Below, piece by piece: positions 1 through 9,953 of a stretch of DNA of 18,854 bases. The position numbers and the translations under genes were made by a program. Source of the stretch: Xanthoparmelia taractica (lineage: Eukaryota > Ascomycota > Lecanoromycetes > Lecanorales > Parmeliaceae); assembly GCA_033085395.1 (NCBI GenBank), contig JANQBS010000491.1, positions 1 to 18,854 of the forward strand, given 5' to 3'. The first letter of the stretch is position 1, and each line of letters starts with the position of its first letter. The notes beneath the pieces were generated by a model. That model was not told the origin of the DNA. It searched no databases and worked only from the letters and a program-made list of their open reading frames with translations.

Positions 1-102
1 ATAAAATTCTATAAATAGATTAAAAAGATATAATTTTTTAAAAAAGTTGAAAAAAAGTTGAAAACGACTATATTCAACAGATACCACACCTTTCCGACCC
101 GT
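1..102 (-). mobile_element. 274-bp MITE family, copy A (partial, cut by window start)
   Basis: The first 102 bases are the reverse complement of the left part of the complete copies at 1388, 14976 and 16101. The stretch ends with the family's terminal inverted repeat (ataccacacctttccgaccc at 81-100, then gt). The 10 bases after it (103-112, actcgtattg) should be one target site duplication; its partner lies outside the window. The copy sits in the pol gene of the gypsy element, whose reading resumes directly after it. It has no coding capacity and must have relied on a transposase made elsewhere. Confidence 0.85.
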
Positions 103-112
103 ACTCGTATTG

Positions 113-1387
113 ATAGTTATGATATCATTATCAAAATTATAACTTACAATATCGATTAGTATATAAAACGATTAATCCGAGCATAGAAAGTACTTATAAT
201 CGCCTCTCGAGCTTAGTAAATTCTATCTATTATTATATCTAAGAATCTATTTAATAGAGACTTTATTTTTAAATTCACAAAGTAGTACAATTTAATTATA
301 TATACTTATATAATTGATATCAATATTGCCGATATAATAGTCAAAAATAAGATTAATTATGCTATGTAAATTCTTAAGAAATTATATTCAAAAACACTGC
401 GAGAAGTCGATTACGAAAACGTTTTCTTTGTTAATATAGAATCATCGAGTTGAGTGAAGAAAGCAATTACTTTCGCCGCTATCATAATAATAAGTTTAAC
501 TGATAATTTCTCGTCTCTAATTAATTATATTTCGATTAATGTCTCTATATAAACGAAATTAAAGCTTTCTAATAATATAATAATTTATGGAAATAAGAAA
601 GAAAGATAATAATTATCTAATCTAATTGATAAGTTTTCGTCTCTATAAAAAGATAAAGATTTTATTAAAGTGTTATAAAATAAATAAATAAAGCTTTCTC
701 TTCGAGATAATTAATTATTAAAACTATTTAGAAGTAAGAGAGCGAAGATCTATTCTCTTAATTTAATAGATAAAATAATAATTAATAAAATCTTTAATAC
801 TCTTCAATAGCAAGGTCGTCTGAAATACACGAAGCAGTTAACTTCGTTTAACTATTCTATCTTCGTTGTTTAAAAAACTCTATCTAATAATAAGAGAAAA
901 GATAGAGCTATAATTAATATTCGAGACCTGAACGATCTTATTGTGTCAGACGTCTATTTCGTGTCTCTCTAATCTAATATTATCTCGAAGCTACTTAATT
1001 ACACTCACCTAATAGTGCTAAATATAATATTATTCTTCTATCAATAACTTATATATCTCAACTTTCGATATATACTTATAGTAGTTACTTATCGCGGGTA
1101 AGAAATATTTAATATTTTAATTATAGGCTATATAAACTTAATTACCTATGTATAAATAAGAATTAATTATATTTTGAGAGCTCTTAAAGACTTCGCATAG
1201 GCCTACATTAATAATATTATTATTGAATCTAATAGCTTCTCTAAGCACCTTTATCACTTAAAAAAACTTTTTTAACTTCTAATTAAACATAATATTTTAA
1301 TCGTCTCTAAAAAGATCTTTCTAAGATATTTAAATATTAATCTACTTAATTATTATGTTAATTCTTTAAGAATAGCTACTACTAATT
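113..1387 (+). pseudogene. pol: Ty3/gypsy pol: pre-RT region and reverse transcriptase, RIP-inactivated
   Basis: The frame is uninterrupted by indels over some 420 codons but full of TAA/TAG. The RT begins near 800 (read as QGRLKYTKQLTSFNYSIFVV at 808-867). It continues with a KDRAIINIRDLND stretch (898-936), FFYQ followed by a TAA where the family has Trp (1033-1047), and TYRG-stop-E (1087-1104), where the family has T-H-R-G-Q-E. The catalytic YxDD box at 1204-1215 reads YINN, and the first catalytic Asp reads Asn at 1021-1023. All are G-to-A changes, the product expected from RIP on the opposite strand. The N-terminal 200 codons read as the low-conservation linker before RT. The frame is cut at 1387 by MITE copy B, shortly after the RT. 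Confidence 0.9.
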
Positions 1388-1661
1388 ACGAGTCGGAAAG
1401 GTGTGGTATCTGTTGAACATAGTCGTTTTCAACTTTTTTTCAACTTTTTTTAAAAAATTATATCTTTTTAATCTATTTATAGAATTTTATAATTATATAA
1501 GCGTTCGCTTAAGCTTCTTACGTATTTTTAGAATATAAAAAAATATCATATAATATATTTATTAAAAACCCAATGAAAGTATAGGATATCTCATATCTTT
1601 CGATATGATATTTGAAAAACTGGTCCCATATTATCAAATATACCACACCTTTCCGACTCGT
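1388..1661 (+). mobile_element. 274-bp MITE family, copy B (complete)
   Basis: Both ends carry the family's terminal inverted repeat, here with a matched variant: acgagtcgg at the left and ccgactcgt at the right, against acgggtcgg/ccgacccgt in the other copies. Length is exactly 274 bp, as in copies C and D. The interior is alignable base by base, including the conserved palindrome aagcgttcgctt at 1499-1510. Unlike C and D it is not flanked by a 10-bp duplication (left actactaatt, right aatagcacct). The surrounding pol gene appears to lack some 35-45 codons at this point, so the flank was rearranged. Confidence 0.88.
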
Positions 1662-2128
1662 AATAGCACCTTTATAGAATCTTAAGATAAGACTTTTAAA
1701 AGAAGCTTCGTCGAAAGATAATTCTCGCCGTGCATATTCTTCTCGCTTTAAACTATCTTTGTCAAATAAAACGAAGAAAGTTAATTTTAATAGCCTACAA
1801 GAAGCGTTATCTTAATCTTCTATACTTATTTATCACGATCTCAATAGATTAATTTAAGTGAATTTAAATACTTTAAAAGAATTCGATTTTAAAGCATAGG
1901 TTTTTTATATTAAGAATAAAGAATTTAATTTAAACTTAAGCTTAAACTCAAGCTTAAAATAACCTTCTCGTACTACAATTTAAATAATTATATTTCTTTC
2001 TCGAGGCCTAACTTAAGTTAAGAAAAACTACTAATTAATAGAGCTAGAAGTAGTAGACTTCGTCTGAGTGCTTAAGAAAATAAGGTACCTAATAGACTCT
2101 TCGAAGCATACTACTATTATTCAAATAG

Positions 2129-2419
2129 ATTATTCTACTATTATAGATTATTCTTGTCACGAACGAATGGACGTGTAGTGGGATTGACTGCTTCCATTAA
2201 CTGAATATGCTACGAAGGCTCTGAAAACTCTTCTCCGGAGCAACATTGATCCACACCGAGCTTGGCATGCGGAGAACAGATGCCAAAACCGTGACAATTC
2301 TACTATTATAGATTATTCTACTATTATAGATTATTCTACTATTATAGATTATTCTACTATTATAGATTATTTTACTATTATAGATTATTCTACTATTATA
2401 GATTATTTTACTATTCTAA
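2129..2419 (+). repeat. 18-bp tandem repeat, about 8 units, interrupted by the LTR-like element
   Basis: The unit is attattctactattatag. One full unit and part of a second lie at 2129-2154. The remainder of the second and six more units follow at 2297-2419, with single changes in the units at 2366 and 2402. In the pol frame each unit encodes the six residues D-Y-S-T-I-I. Without the insert the array is 144 bp, exactly eight units, so the inserted element split a pre-existing array. Confidence 0.95.
2155..2296. mobile_element. 142-bp LTR-like element (probable solo LTR or TRIM) with 5-bp target duplication
   Basis: The insert starts TGTCACG and ends CGTGACA, a perfect 7-bp terminal inverted repeat of the TG...CA type typical of LTRs. 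It is flanked by attct at 2150-2154 and 2297-2301, a 5-bp duplication of the tandem-repeat sequence. It is much richer in G+C than its surroundings and keeps many CpA and TpG steps (for example gatccacaccg and ttggcatgcg), so it escaped RIP and is younger than the host gypsy copy. No partner LTR is seen in the window. Another small MITE class is the alternative, but the TG...CA ends and 5-bp duplication favour an LTR. Confidence 0.68.
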
Positions 2420-2600
2420 ACATTATGAAATAATTATCGATTATCTCAACAAATTTTATTATAAGAATAAACGTTCGTCTTATTAGAGCTTTTTAATTTC
2501 TTAGATAATTTCGTCTCGATATTTAATATAAGTTCGAAAAAGAGTATATTATTCTCGATGCATTTTTAAGACTTATAAATATTAATAATATATTTCTCTC

Positions 2601-3770
2601 TAATAAGTATAATAAGCTAGATACTCTCTTTATTACTATACTTGTAAAGATAAGTTCTACGTTTCTTAAAGACCTCGAAAACGACTATAAAATAGATTTA
2701 TTTTACGTTAGAATCTCTACTTTGATAACTAAGAACGAGAATATTAACGAGTACGTTATCGATCTTTCTTTCGTTCGTGATAGATATATAAACACTGTAT
2801 AGGAATATCAAAATCTTTTCTTTTATATAAGTAAGCTTATCGGCGTGTAGCGTCTTTATATATCTTAAAGCATAATTAAAATCGTTCTTAAAATAGCTTA
2901 TAAAGATAGTTATTTAAGATTTAAGAAGTTCTATAAGAAGATTTCGAATATTTAATATATATATGAATTGATTAAGTATCTTCGATAGTATATTAGATTC
3001 TACCCTTAATATCTTATTCTTTAAATACGCCGACATCGCTCTTATAACTCTCTATAGTTAATCGAGTCTTCGCTAGTATCGTTTTATACACTTACTCTAA
3101 ATTTTATTTTAATACTCTTAGAATTAACAAATAAAAAATTCGATATTATTCTTTCTGTGATAAACAAGTTTATAAAAAAAGTAACTTTCGTATCTGATAA
3201 AACGGATTACTTCGTCGCCCAATAAGCTACTACATTACTTAATAAACTTAATATTATAAACTAGGGAATTCTAAGGGTTTTACTTACGGATCGTGATAGA
3301 AAGTTCCTTTCTAAGCTTTAATCGAAGCTCTTTAAGAAGCTCGAAGTGAACTTACTTTATTTAACTACTTATTATTCTTAGACGAATAAAAGCAATAAAA
3401 GAACTAATTAAATAGCGAAGATAGCACTACGATTCTATCTACATATTATGCAGAATCCCGCTCTCTAACCGTTAATTCTTTCACGAATATAAGCTCTACT
3501 TAATAACTCGATCTCAATTACGATTAATAATAAAACTCTTAACGAATTAACTTACGAATTTTAATTTAATAAATCACTTGATCTGCTCAGAGAAGCCACT
3601 ACATTTTTATCATAGCCTATCGTTACCCGCGTTTAGATAGCTAATATTATTTTATTTGCTCAAATAAATCAAAAACATTATTATAATAGAAAGCATTAAT
3701 TAATGTTTCTCAAGTAGGGCGATTAAGCTTATTTACGACTACATAAAGACTATTTCATTTCTATTATTAT
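2601..3770 (+). pseudogene. pol: Ty3/gypsy pol: integrase zinc-binding and catalytic core, RIP-inactivated
   Basis: The frame is continuous with the RNase H part. The HHCC zinc domain is recognisable although both His and both Cys codons now read Tyr (2899, 2911, 3001, 3010): CAT/CAC-to-TAT/TAC at the His positions, TGC/TGT-to-TAC/TAT at the Cys positions. The catalytic core follows. The first Asp of the DDE triad, in the L-D-F-I context, reads Asn (3100-3102). The second is retained in LTDRDRKF (3283-3306). The family's T-D-G-x-S-E-R-T-N block reads TNKSNKRTN (3382-3408), so the catalytic Glu is Lys (3397-3399). Downstream IALRFYLHIMQNPAL, NELTYEF and KHYYNRKH text fits the C-terminal half of the core. 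Among the least ambiguous domain calls in the window. Confidence 0.93.
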
Positions 3771-4196
3771 TACGGCTATTATATTATTAAGCTATCTTAG
3801 CAGTATATCGATTTATTCGAAATACTATAGAAAATCGGCAAATAGATCTATAAACTAGCTATTTCAGGGCATTAAAATATATATTCGATCTTCAGCATTG
3901 CCTAACTAGAGTCTACCCCTACTCCTAACTCTAACTCGTATAATTATTCTATCTCTAATTAGCTAGATAATATATATATAAAAAGAGATATTAATAAGTA
4001 TAAGTTTTAAAAAGTAGAGCGAATTCTCAATAAGCGAGTCATTCGAAAAGATAGAAACTTTACCACGTAGTATCTCATCAGATGATTAAGATACGAGCCT
4101 AAATATAATCAATAATATAAAGTTAAAGATCTTATCAACTCCGATGACTTAATATATCAATATAAGCATACAATCGATACTACTAATGCCCTTTAA
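3771..4196 (+). pseudogene. pol: Ty3/gypsy pol: C-terminal integrase and chromodomain, frameshifted
   Basis: After an indel near 3770 the sense continues in another frame: LS-stop-QYIDLFEIL, then KLAISGH, then YSIFSIA-stop-LESTPTP, a conserved segment after the integrase core. From 3999 the chromodomain reads YKF-stop-KVERILNKRVIRK, then a YLIR-like segment and LRYEPKYNQ-stop-YKVKDL, with the expected Trp and Gln codons as stops. A TAA at 4194-4196 may be the natural end or one more RIP stop. The chromodomain places the element among chromoviruses, which use it to target heterochromatin. Confidence 0.85.
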
Positions 4197-4679
4197 ACTT
4201 AAACACTATATCACGTCTACTTATCTCCCCGCTATATTTAAACAACTCAACAAGTATTACTAATCGAGAATTATTTTCCTCTATTTAATAGCGTTTATAT
4301 AATCGTTAAAGAAAGATATTAATTAATAATTATAATATTTATGTTGTTGTTATTGTGATATTCTAACTACTTCTACACTATATACTTTATTTAACCTTAC
4401 TACTATTAGTTTTCTAGCAAGTTTGCCATCAATACGAATTCGCTAACAATTATAATAAAGCAGTAATATCTAAGCAAGCGAGGTCGCTTATTTTTTTCTT
4501 ATTGTTGTGAGATGTTATCACGGTTTTTTTGTATATCAAAGGCATTTCGAAAGATCGGGGAAGAAACGGGGAAGCTAGGCCAAATGTATATTAGTTTCCC
4601 AGTAGATCTCCGCCACTACGGCCCTTAGAATTCAATAACTTTTCAACCATCAATCCCAGACCTTTTTCCATGACAAACT
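4197..4679. other. Spacer between gypsy pol and DUF3723 relics; becomes less RIP-mutated after about 4340
   Basis: Up to about 4340 the sequence is AT-rich and RIP-like. From there CpA and TpG are common again (gtttgccatcaatacg near 4420, aagcaagcg near 4470). A purine-rich tract (gatcggggaagaaacggggaag, 4553-4574) could be a polypurine tract, and ttatcacgg at 4515 resembles a mutated TGTCACGG LTR start. No second LTR copy supports either reading. No gene is seen. Confidence 0.4.
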
Positions 4680-4880
4680 TCTACCTTTTCAGCTCTTATC
4701 TCTTCAGCTCCTACCTCGCTTGCTTCTCTCTCTCTCGTTCCTATCTCTTTAGCTCTTATCTCTCTCGCCTCTACCTCTCTTACTTATATCTCTCTTCCTT
4801 CTCCTCCTTCTCCTCCTCTTCTCTCCTCTCTCTTATTTATACCTCTTCAACTTCTATCTCTTCAATTCCTATCCCTACTC
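4680..4880. repeat. Pyrimidine-rich (CT) low-complexity tract
   Basis: About 200 bases are almost pure C and T, built from variants of tcttatctct, agctcctacctc and ttctcctcc. On the plus strand this gives an open frame of 113 codons (4670-5011) rich in Ser, Leu and Tyr, with no recognisable domain. On the minus strand it lies just beyond the DUF3723 C terminus and reads as Glu, Arg, Lys and Gly repeats. The plus-strand frame overlaps the conserved end of DUF3723 on the other strand and is therefore most likely an antisense accident. Confidence 0.8.
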
Positions 4881-4929
4881 TATTGCATTATCTTTCGAAT
4901 ACAATTCGTTTAAGAATAGAGATAATGAC

Positions 4930-6600
4930 CTTTCAAAGAACGCAAGTAGATAGATTTCCGAACGAAGAAGAATATAAGACCCTCGTCTTGCTTCTTATTT
5001 ACGTTATATAGATAATTTATAAAAAGAGACTCGCTATCTTTCGTGTATTTCTTCACGCTTAATAATTCGTATCTTTATATCTTTTTTATCTTAATATTAT
5101 TTGTAATAAATAAAGATTTAAAAGTTTCTAATAAGTTTCTTATATCTCTTATCTAAAGATTTTCTTTTAAAGTAATAATCTCTAATAACTCGAAATCTAA
5201 GCATTTAGCGAGATTAGCGAACTCGTATAATATCGTTCGATTCACGTTAATAGTATATCGCGTTAAAAGCTTTTTTTCTTTAAGATTTCTAAATATTAAA
5301 GATAATAACGTATAACGTATATATATAGCTATCGAACGTCTAGATTCGTATAATCTATCGAGCTTATAGAATTAAACGAGAAGTTAAATTCTATAATCTA
5401 AATAATAGCTCGATCGAATCTTTAATTAATATCGAAAAAAGTCTTAAAAAGCGCGATAAATACTATATCGTCGAGTGAAGAATTAATTAATCTCGTTATA
5501 TAATTAGCTAATATTTTAAGATAGTTTAAATTCTCGAAAAGCGTATTTAAGAAAGAAATTAAATTATTTACAATCTATACTTTAACTTATATTCTCGCGC
5601 GATCTTCTTCGTCGAAAGCGTTAAAAATTATTTCTTCTAATATTTAATCTCGTATCTCATTAATATTTCTCGTATATACTCGTAATATCCGAAGCTTTAA
5701 AGCTTTTATAATAACTTTATTTATATATTACATTACGCTCGTATCGTATTAAAGAAGCTTCTCTTAAACGTCTTTAATATAATATAAATAGCGTAATATT
5801 ATCTATCGAATTTCTAATAAATTCGTAGCGTCGACTAAAATATTTACTTACGTTATCGTATTTAATAATTAATATCGTATTTTACGTGTAAAGTCTTATA
5901 TCTTCTTATAGATCGAGAATTTCACGAAGAATATTTAAAGTCACGATTAGCTTCTCGTGTCGAAGAAGCTACTTAAGATATCGTTTTTTATAAGAACTTA
6001 ATCGACTTTATTATCGCTATTTAAAGCGCAAATTCTATTAAAAATAATACTAATGAATCTTACGATAGGTCTCGCTATTATTCGACTTCTTTACATTAGA
6101 ATATTTCTCGATTAGATATATTCTTAGATTAAAATCGACGTCTATTTAAGATATTAATTAGAATTAATATTATTTACGAAGAGAACGAGTCTCTCTACGA
6201 GATATAAATCTACTATTTATTAATTTAATCTTAACTCTTTCGTTATCTAAATACGATATCGTTTGTATAAATATTCGACTTAATAGTCGGCCGAAAAAAT
6301 TAGCTTCGAATACTCGCTCTACGAATATTTTCTTAATTATCGCGCTAAGATCTTCGAAGACTCTTTAGCGATATCGAGAAATAATTAATTAATAACGACT
6401 AAGATATAATTACTCTCTTTAAGTCGCCAATAGTTCTTTCGAAAATCTATTTTTAATCTCTCGACGTTCTTATTATCGAGCTTTCTTGACTAATTCTATT
6501 AAAAATATAATCACTTAAGTCTAATACGAACTATTTTCTTATACTTAATAGGTTTTTCTATCTTAATTTTCGACTCTTTATCTCGAATCTAAGTTTTCTA
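4930..6600 (-). pseudogene. DUF3723-family protein, RIP-degraded pseudogene
   Basis: Read on the minus strand from high to low coordinates. An N-terminal block KYKKIVRIRLK (6545-6513) is followed by NKNVERLKIDF and NYWRLKESNYILVVIN (6474-6388), matching the family's E-N-V-E-R-L-K ... N-H-I-P-A-V-I pattern. Next come YLYKRYRI and IVDLYLVE (6279-6193), for the C-L-H-G-x-H-R-I and W-W-x-V-D-L-Y-L boxes. Then YLIEKYSN, SETYRKI and FQQNLRF-like text (about 6121-6020), with TAA/TAG for Gln and Trp. Near the C terminus are ILYEFANLAKCLDFE (about 5263-5157) and GLIFFFVRKSIYL (about 4985-4948), also family hallmarks. At least one frameshift falls near 6150. Function is unknown; DUF3723 genes occur in repeat-rich fungal DNA and as cargo of Starship elements. 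It faces the gypsy pol tail to tail. The call rests on several ordered motifs recalled from the family. Confidence 0.8.
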
Positions 6601-9600
6601 TATCTAAATACACTTTACTCGATAAAGAATCGAAAAGAGAAAAATACTTAATATCTTGAGTTATAAAGAGTTTATAAGAATATAGAAGATTCATAGTGAG
6701 CTAGTTCTAACCCTTCTCTTTTTCTAAATTTATTAACTCCCTCTTCTTAACGCTAATTTATTTAATCTAATTAATTAGTGATCTAATAGTAACTCGACGA
6801 TTAAAAGCTTATATTCTCTTTCGATATCTAATTCTCTACTTGAGTTTACTTTTCACTTATAAGCTATATTTAATAAAGTCTAATTATTATTTCTTACAAG
6901 TCGAACATAAATTTTTTAAAAGCTTAATCGTAATATTTAATTCGAAATAAAAGGTCTAATAGAGCTAAAATAGTCTATATCGCTTTTAGAGTCTAAAAAC
7001 TACGTTATAATAAGATTATAGAGATTATAAGATCGTTAAGTTCTAAAGAAAAATACGATAAAAAGAAAGAGATTTCTCTCTTCGCAAAGAGATAAAGTAA
7101 TAAAAAGATCTAAGATTCGATATAAATATAAGAGAATAAAGAATAAGTTATCGTGAAAAAGTTATTAAAAGATCTTTTAGCTTAAGTTCGATCGCTTTGT
7201 AATCGTTATCGTTCGAAAAGAGTCTCTTTATAAATACGTTATTATAAAGAATTTTTCGAAGTTAAACTCTTAGAAGAAGCTACGAATAATTTATAGTATT
7301 CGATATAATTATATTATTATCGTTTTAAAGATATTTCGTTTCGAGGGCTCGTTTTACGTCGTTCTTAAGCGTATAATTATTTCTCTCCTATAAATCGTCG
7401 TATCTTTTTTCTATTTTAATAAGTAGAAACTAATCGCTATATTAAGATAGATATATTCGATAAATATAAAGTCGCGAAGCATATACTAATTATAATAGAT
7501 ACTTAACGATCTCGTATATCTTATCTTATAAGAATTAAAACACGAATTATTAAGTTACTCGAACGTTCTTCTAAGCGCTAAAGAAGAATTTAAGATTAAT
7601 AGTTCTTTATTAATAATTACGTAGAACTTTATTAATGTAAATAATAGCGAATTAAGAATAATATCGTTATATCGCTTTCTTACGTAGTATTAATATTCGA
7701 GACGCAAAAGTATTAAGTAGAATTATAATAAAATTAATATGAAAATACGTTAAAGAGAATAAAGTCGTCGAGATCGAGTATTTAAATTATTAGTCTTTCG
7801 ATTTCGCTATCGTCGACTTTCTATCGACGATAACGTCTATTAATTTAATAAAATAATTAATAACAATAAATTAAAATTCTCTTCGTGTAATTCTTCTCTA
7901 ATATCTTTAATATCGCTTATTTTAATATAATTAATTAAAAGTAAATATTAAAATATTACTTACGCGTATTTACTAATAAGAAGTAAAGTAATTAAACTAA
8001 ACTATTATTTATAATAGAGTTTATATATATAAATAGTTAATATATTTTTATCGAAATGGTATTATCTTTTTTAATATATAAATATTAGTTAAAAGTATAC
8101 TAAGAAATTAAGAATAACTTTATTGAGAGGAGAAAATTCGCTATAAATAAAAAAATAAATAAAATTATAAACGCTAAGAAATAAGATAGTAGAGCGACTA
8201 CGTAGCGTTATTATAACTTAAGTCAAGTAATATAACAAATCGCATTAATCTTAAAGCTATAAAGTAAGTAATTTAATAATACTAGTAATTAAGAATCTAA
8301 AATAAAGATATCTAAGTAAAAAGTTAATTTATAAATATATAAGATCTTTTCGAATTGTTAATAAAATAAGATTATAAGCGTATCGCTTATTATTATCTTC
8401 TACGTATAGAATTTATAATATCTTTTATATATTATTATTTAAATTATATTATATACGCGACTACGACGAAGTAGCGAAATTCTTTATGTAAGTCTTTAAG
8501 CTTATCGATAATAATAAGATATAAAAGATAAAAGAGATTATTAATAAGATTAAGAAGCGAAAAGATATTTAATATAAGATTAAGTAAACTAATTAAAACG
8601 AAGAGTATAATTAATAACTATTAGACGAAGAATTTAAGCGTATTAATAAATTAACTTAGATTTATAATACGTAGAAGACTAGTAATCGAAAGTAAATATA
8701 ATAACTATTTTAATGCGTTAAATAATTATAGACGCACTCTTTATACTTATTAATATAATTATTTAATTAAATAATATTATATTAAGAATATTATATTAAG
8801 AATATTATATTAAGAATATTATATTAAGAATATTATATTAAGAATATTATATTAAGAATATATCGTAATAAATTAGAGTATATATTACTATAGATATAAT
8901 TTATTAGAGAGACACTTAATGCGTATTATAAAAGAATATAATTAAGTTTACTTAGTTCGCTATTACGTCTAAAATAGAAATTAAAAATAAAGAAAATTTC
9001 TAGAGAGATTCTTATTCGAGAAGCTCGTTTATTCGAAATTATTCTTATTAGAGACGACTTCGTCTAAATTCGTCTTATAGATATTTATACTATCTATCTT
9101 CTCTTAAAGAAGCTTATTATAACTCTTAAGCTCTTTAACGCGCTTATATATTATTTTAAGTTTCTTCTTCGCGATCTAAAAATCGCGATAAAGATTTATA
9201 ATAATAATAATTATTTAATTATTAATAATTATAATTAGACTCTATTTCTTACGAAATAAAGTAATCTTACGATTAATATACGCTCGACTACGGCGTATTA
9301 ACGCTATAATCTCGAAGACTCGACGAACTCGATAAAGAAAAAATAAAATATTTTATATAATCTCGAATTCTCTTTTTAGCGCTTTTGCACTAAAAATAAA
9401 AGAGAGACTTATCTCTAATATAATCGTTATTAAAACGAATAAAGTATTAATAATAGAAAAGAGTAGATATTATATTATATTAGTATACGATAACGAAGCG
9501 TCAAGGAACTTACTTTTTTTATTATTATTATATATTATATCAAGTGTTAATATATATTAATATTAGCGTAATAACACGAAAAGTTTAATAACACTTATAG

Positions 9601-9953
9601 TAGATAATTAGAAGAAGTTAATAATAATAAGTATATAACTATTAACACGTTAGTATTAATATACTTAAGAGCGATATTATAGCGCTAGAGTAAGAACTTA
9701 TAAAAAGTATATTAGATATTATAAAGAAGAGAAAAGTCTTAAGAAAGCGAAGATAAATTTATTAATATTAAAAGACGCTAATTATTATTACTTACAATAT
9801 CGTCGCTAATATATCGTCGATAAAGTTTTTCTAATAATTCTAATTAGTTGAATTATCGTATCGTCGATATCGTTATTAATAAAATAACAAAATAATAAAT
9901 TGATCTTATATGCTTCTACTATAGAAGTTAGAATAGTTCTATAGAAAGACGTT
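6601..9953. other. RIP-degraded DNA without assignable gene
   Basis: More than 3 kb of AT-rich, CpA-poor, stop-dense sequence. One plus-strand frame from about 7137 to 7858 has only TAA/TAG stops and reads Arg/Lys-rich text (NRYRSKR, SSKRQRRIQ). Another, near 8500-8700, reads as charged, helix-like text. Neither matched a family I know, and since TGA is rare here such runs arise easily. The minus-strand open frame at 9806-9997 (63 codons) crosses the left end of the 362-bp MITE-like element and has no recognisable domain. Nothing else was seen apart from the 14-bp array. Confidence 0.6.
8773..8866. repeat. 14-bp tandem repeat, 6 perfect units plus a partial one
   Basis: The unit aatattatattaag is repeated six times without a mismatch from 8773 to 8856, followed by aatata before the sequence diverges. 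Perfect identity in otherwise decayed DNA points to recent slippage expansion, after RIP. Confidence 0.95.

Larger units (their letters stand above)
1662..2600 (+). pseudogene. pol: Ty3/gypsy pol: RNase H region, RIP-inactivated and repeat-expanded
   Basis: Reading resumes after MITE B in the same window frame with APL-stop-NLK (1666-1686), the end of the tether between RT and RNase H. It continues through LQEAL (near 1797) and a DFKA-stop-VFYIK stretch for the RNase H core (near 1880). The IIQIDY stretch (2116-2133) stands for the family's ...QTDHSA motif with a catalytic Asp (2128-2130). That motif has grown into an in-frame 18-bp tandem repeat. After the repeat the frame continues with NIMK-stop-LS, RMNVRLIRA-like and FRLDI-like text up to EYIILDAFLRL, matching the end of RNase H before integrase. 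A 142-bp LTR-like element plus its 5-bp duplication (147 bp, 49 codons) keeps the frame. Confidence 0.85.
103..4196 (+). mobile_element. RIP-degraded Ty3/gypsy (chromovirus-type) retrotransposon, pol portion
   Basis: This is one long plus-strand coding relic with domains in Ty3/gypsy order: pre-RT region, reverse transcriptase, RNase H, zinc-binding and catalytic integrase, and a C-terminal chromodomain. One frame (codons starting at positions equal to 1 modulo 3) stays readable from about 113 to 3770 across two inserted elements, with nonsense codons almost only TAA and TAG. The chromodomain is read in another frame after an indel near 3770. Gag and the 5' LTR would lie left of the window, and no matching LTR pair can be identified here. 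Copies A and B of the MITE and a 142-bp LTR-like element are inserted in it. Loss of catalytic residues and dozens of stops make it inactive. Confidence 0.9.

Noticed and set aside
1..1490. Inverted ~100-bp repeat at 1-102 and 1388-1489 taken as arms of one large transposon
   Set aside because: Both arms are ordinary copies of the 274-bp MITE in opposite orientation, and the DNA between them is an uninterrupted gypsy RT frame that continues beyond copy B.
2129..2419. CRISPR-like reading of the regularly spaced repeats
   Set aside because: The units are contiguous without spacers, encode a hexapeptide in the pol frame, and the genome looks fungal.
4670..5011. Plus-strand open frame of 113 codons starting with ATG
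   Set aside because: It is a CT-rich low-complexity translation whose 3' part is antisense to conserved DUF3723 C-terminal text; no domain and no supporting signals.
7137..7858. Arg/Lys-rich plus-strand frame as a zinc-cluster or AT-hook protein
   Set aside because: The Cys pattern would need many assumed reversions, and the lack of TGA is expected in TpG-poor DNA; not enough to name a family.
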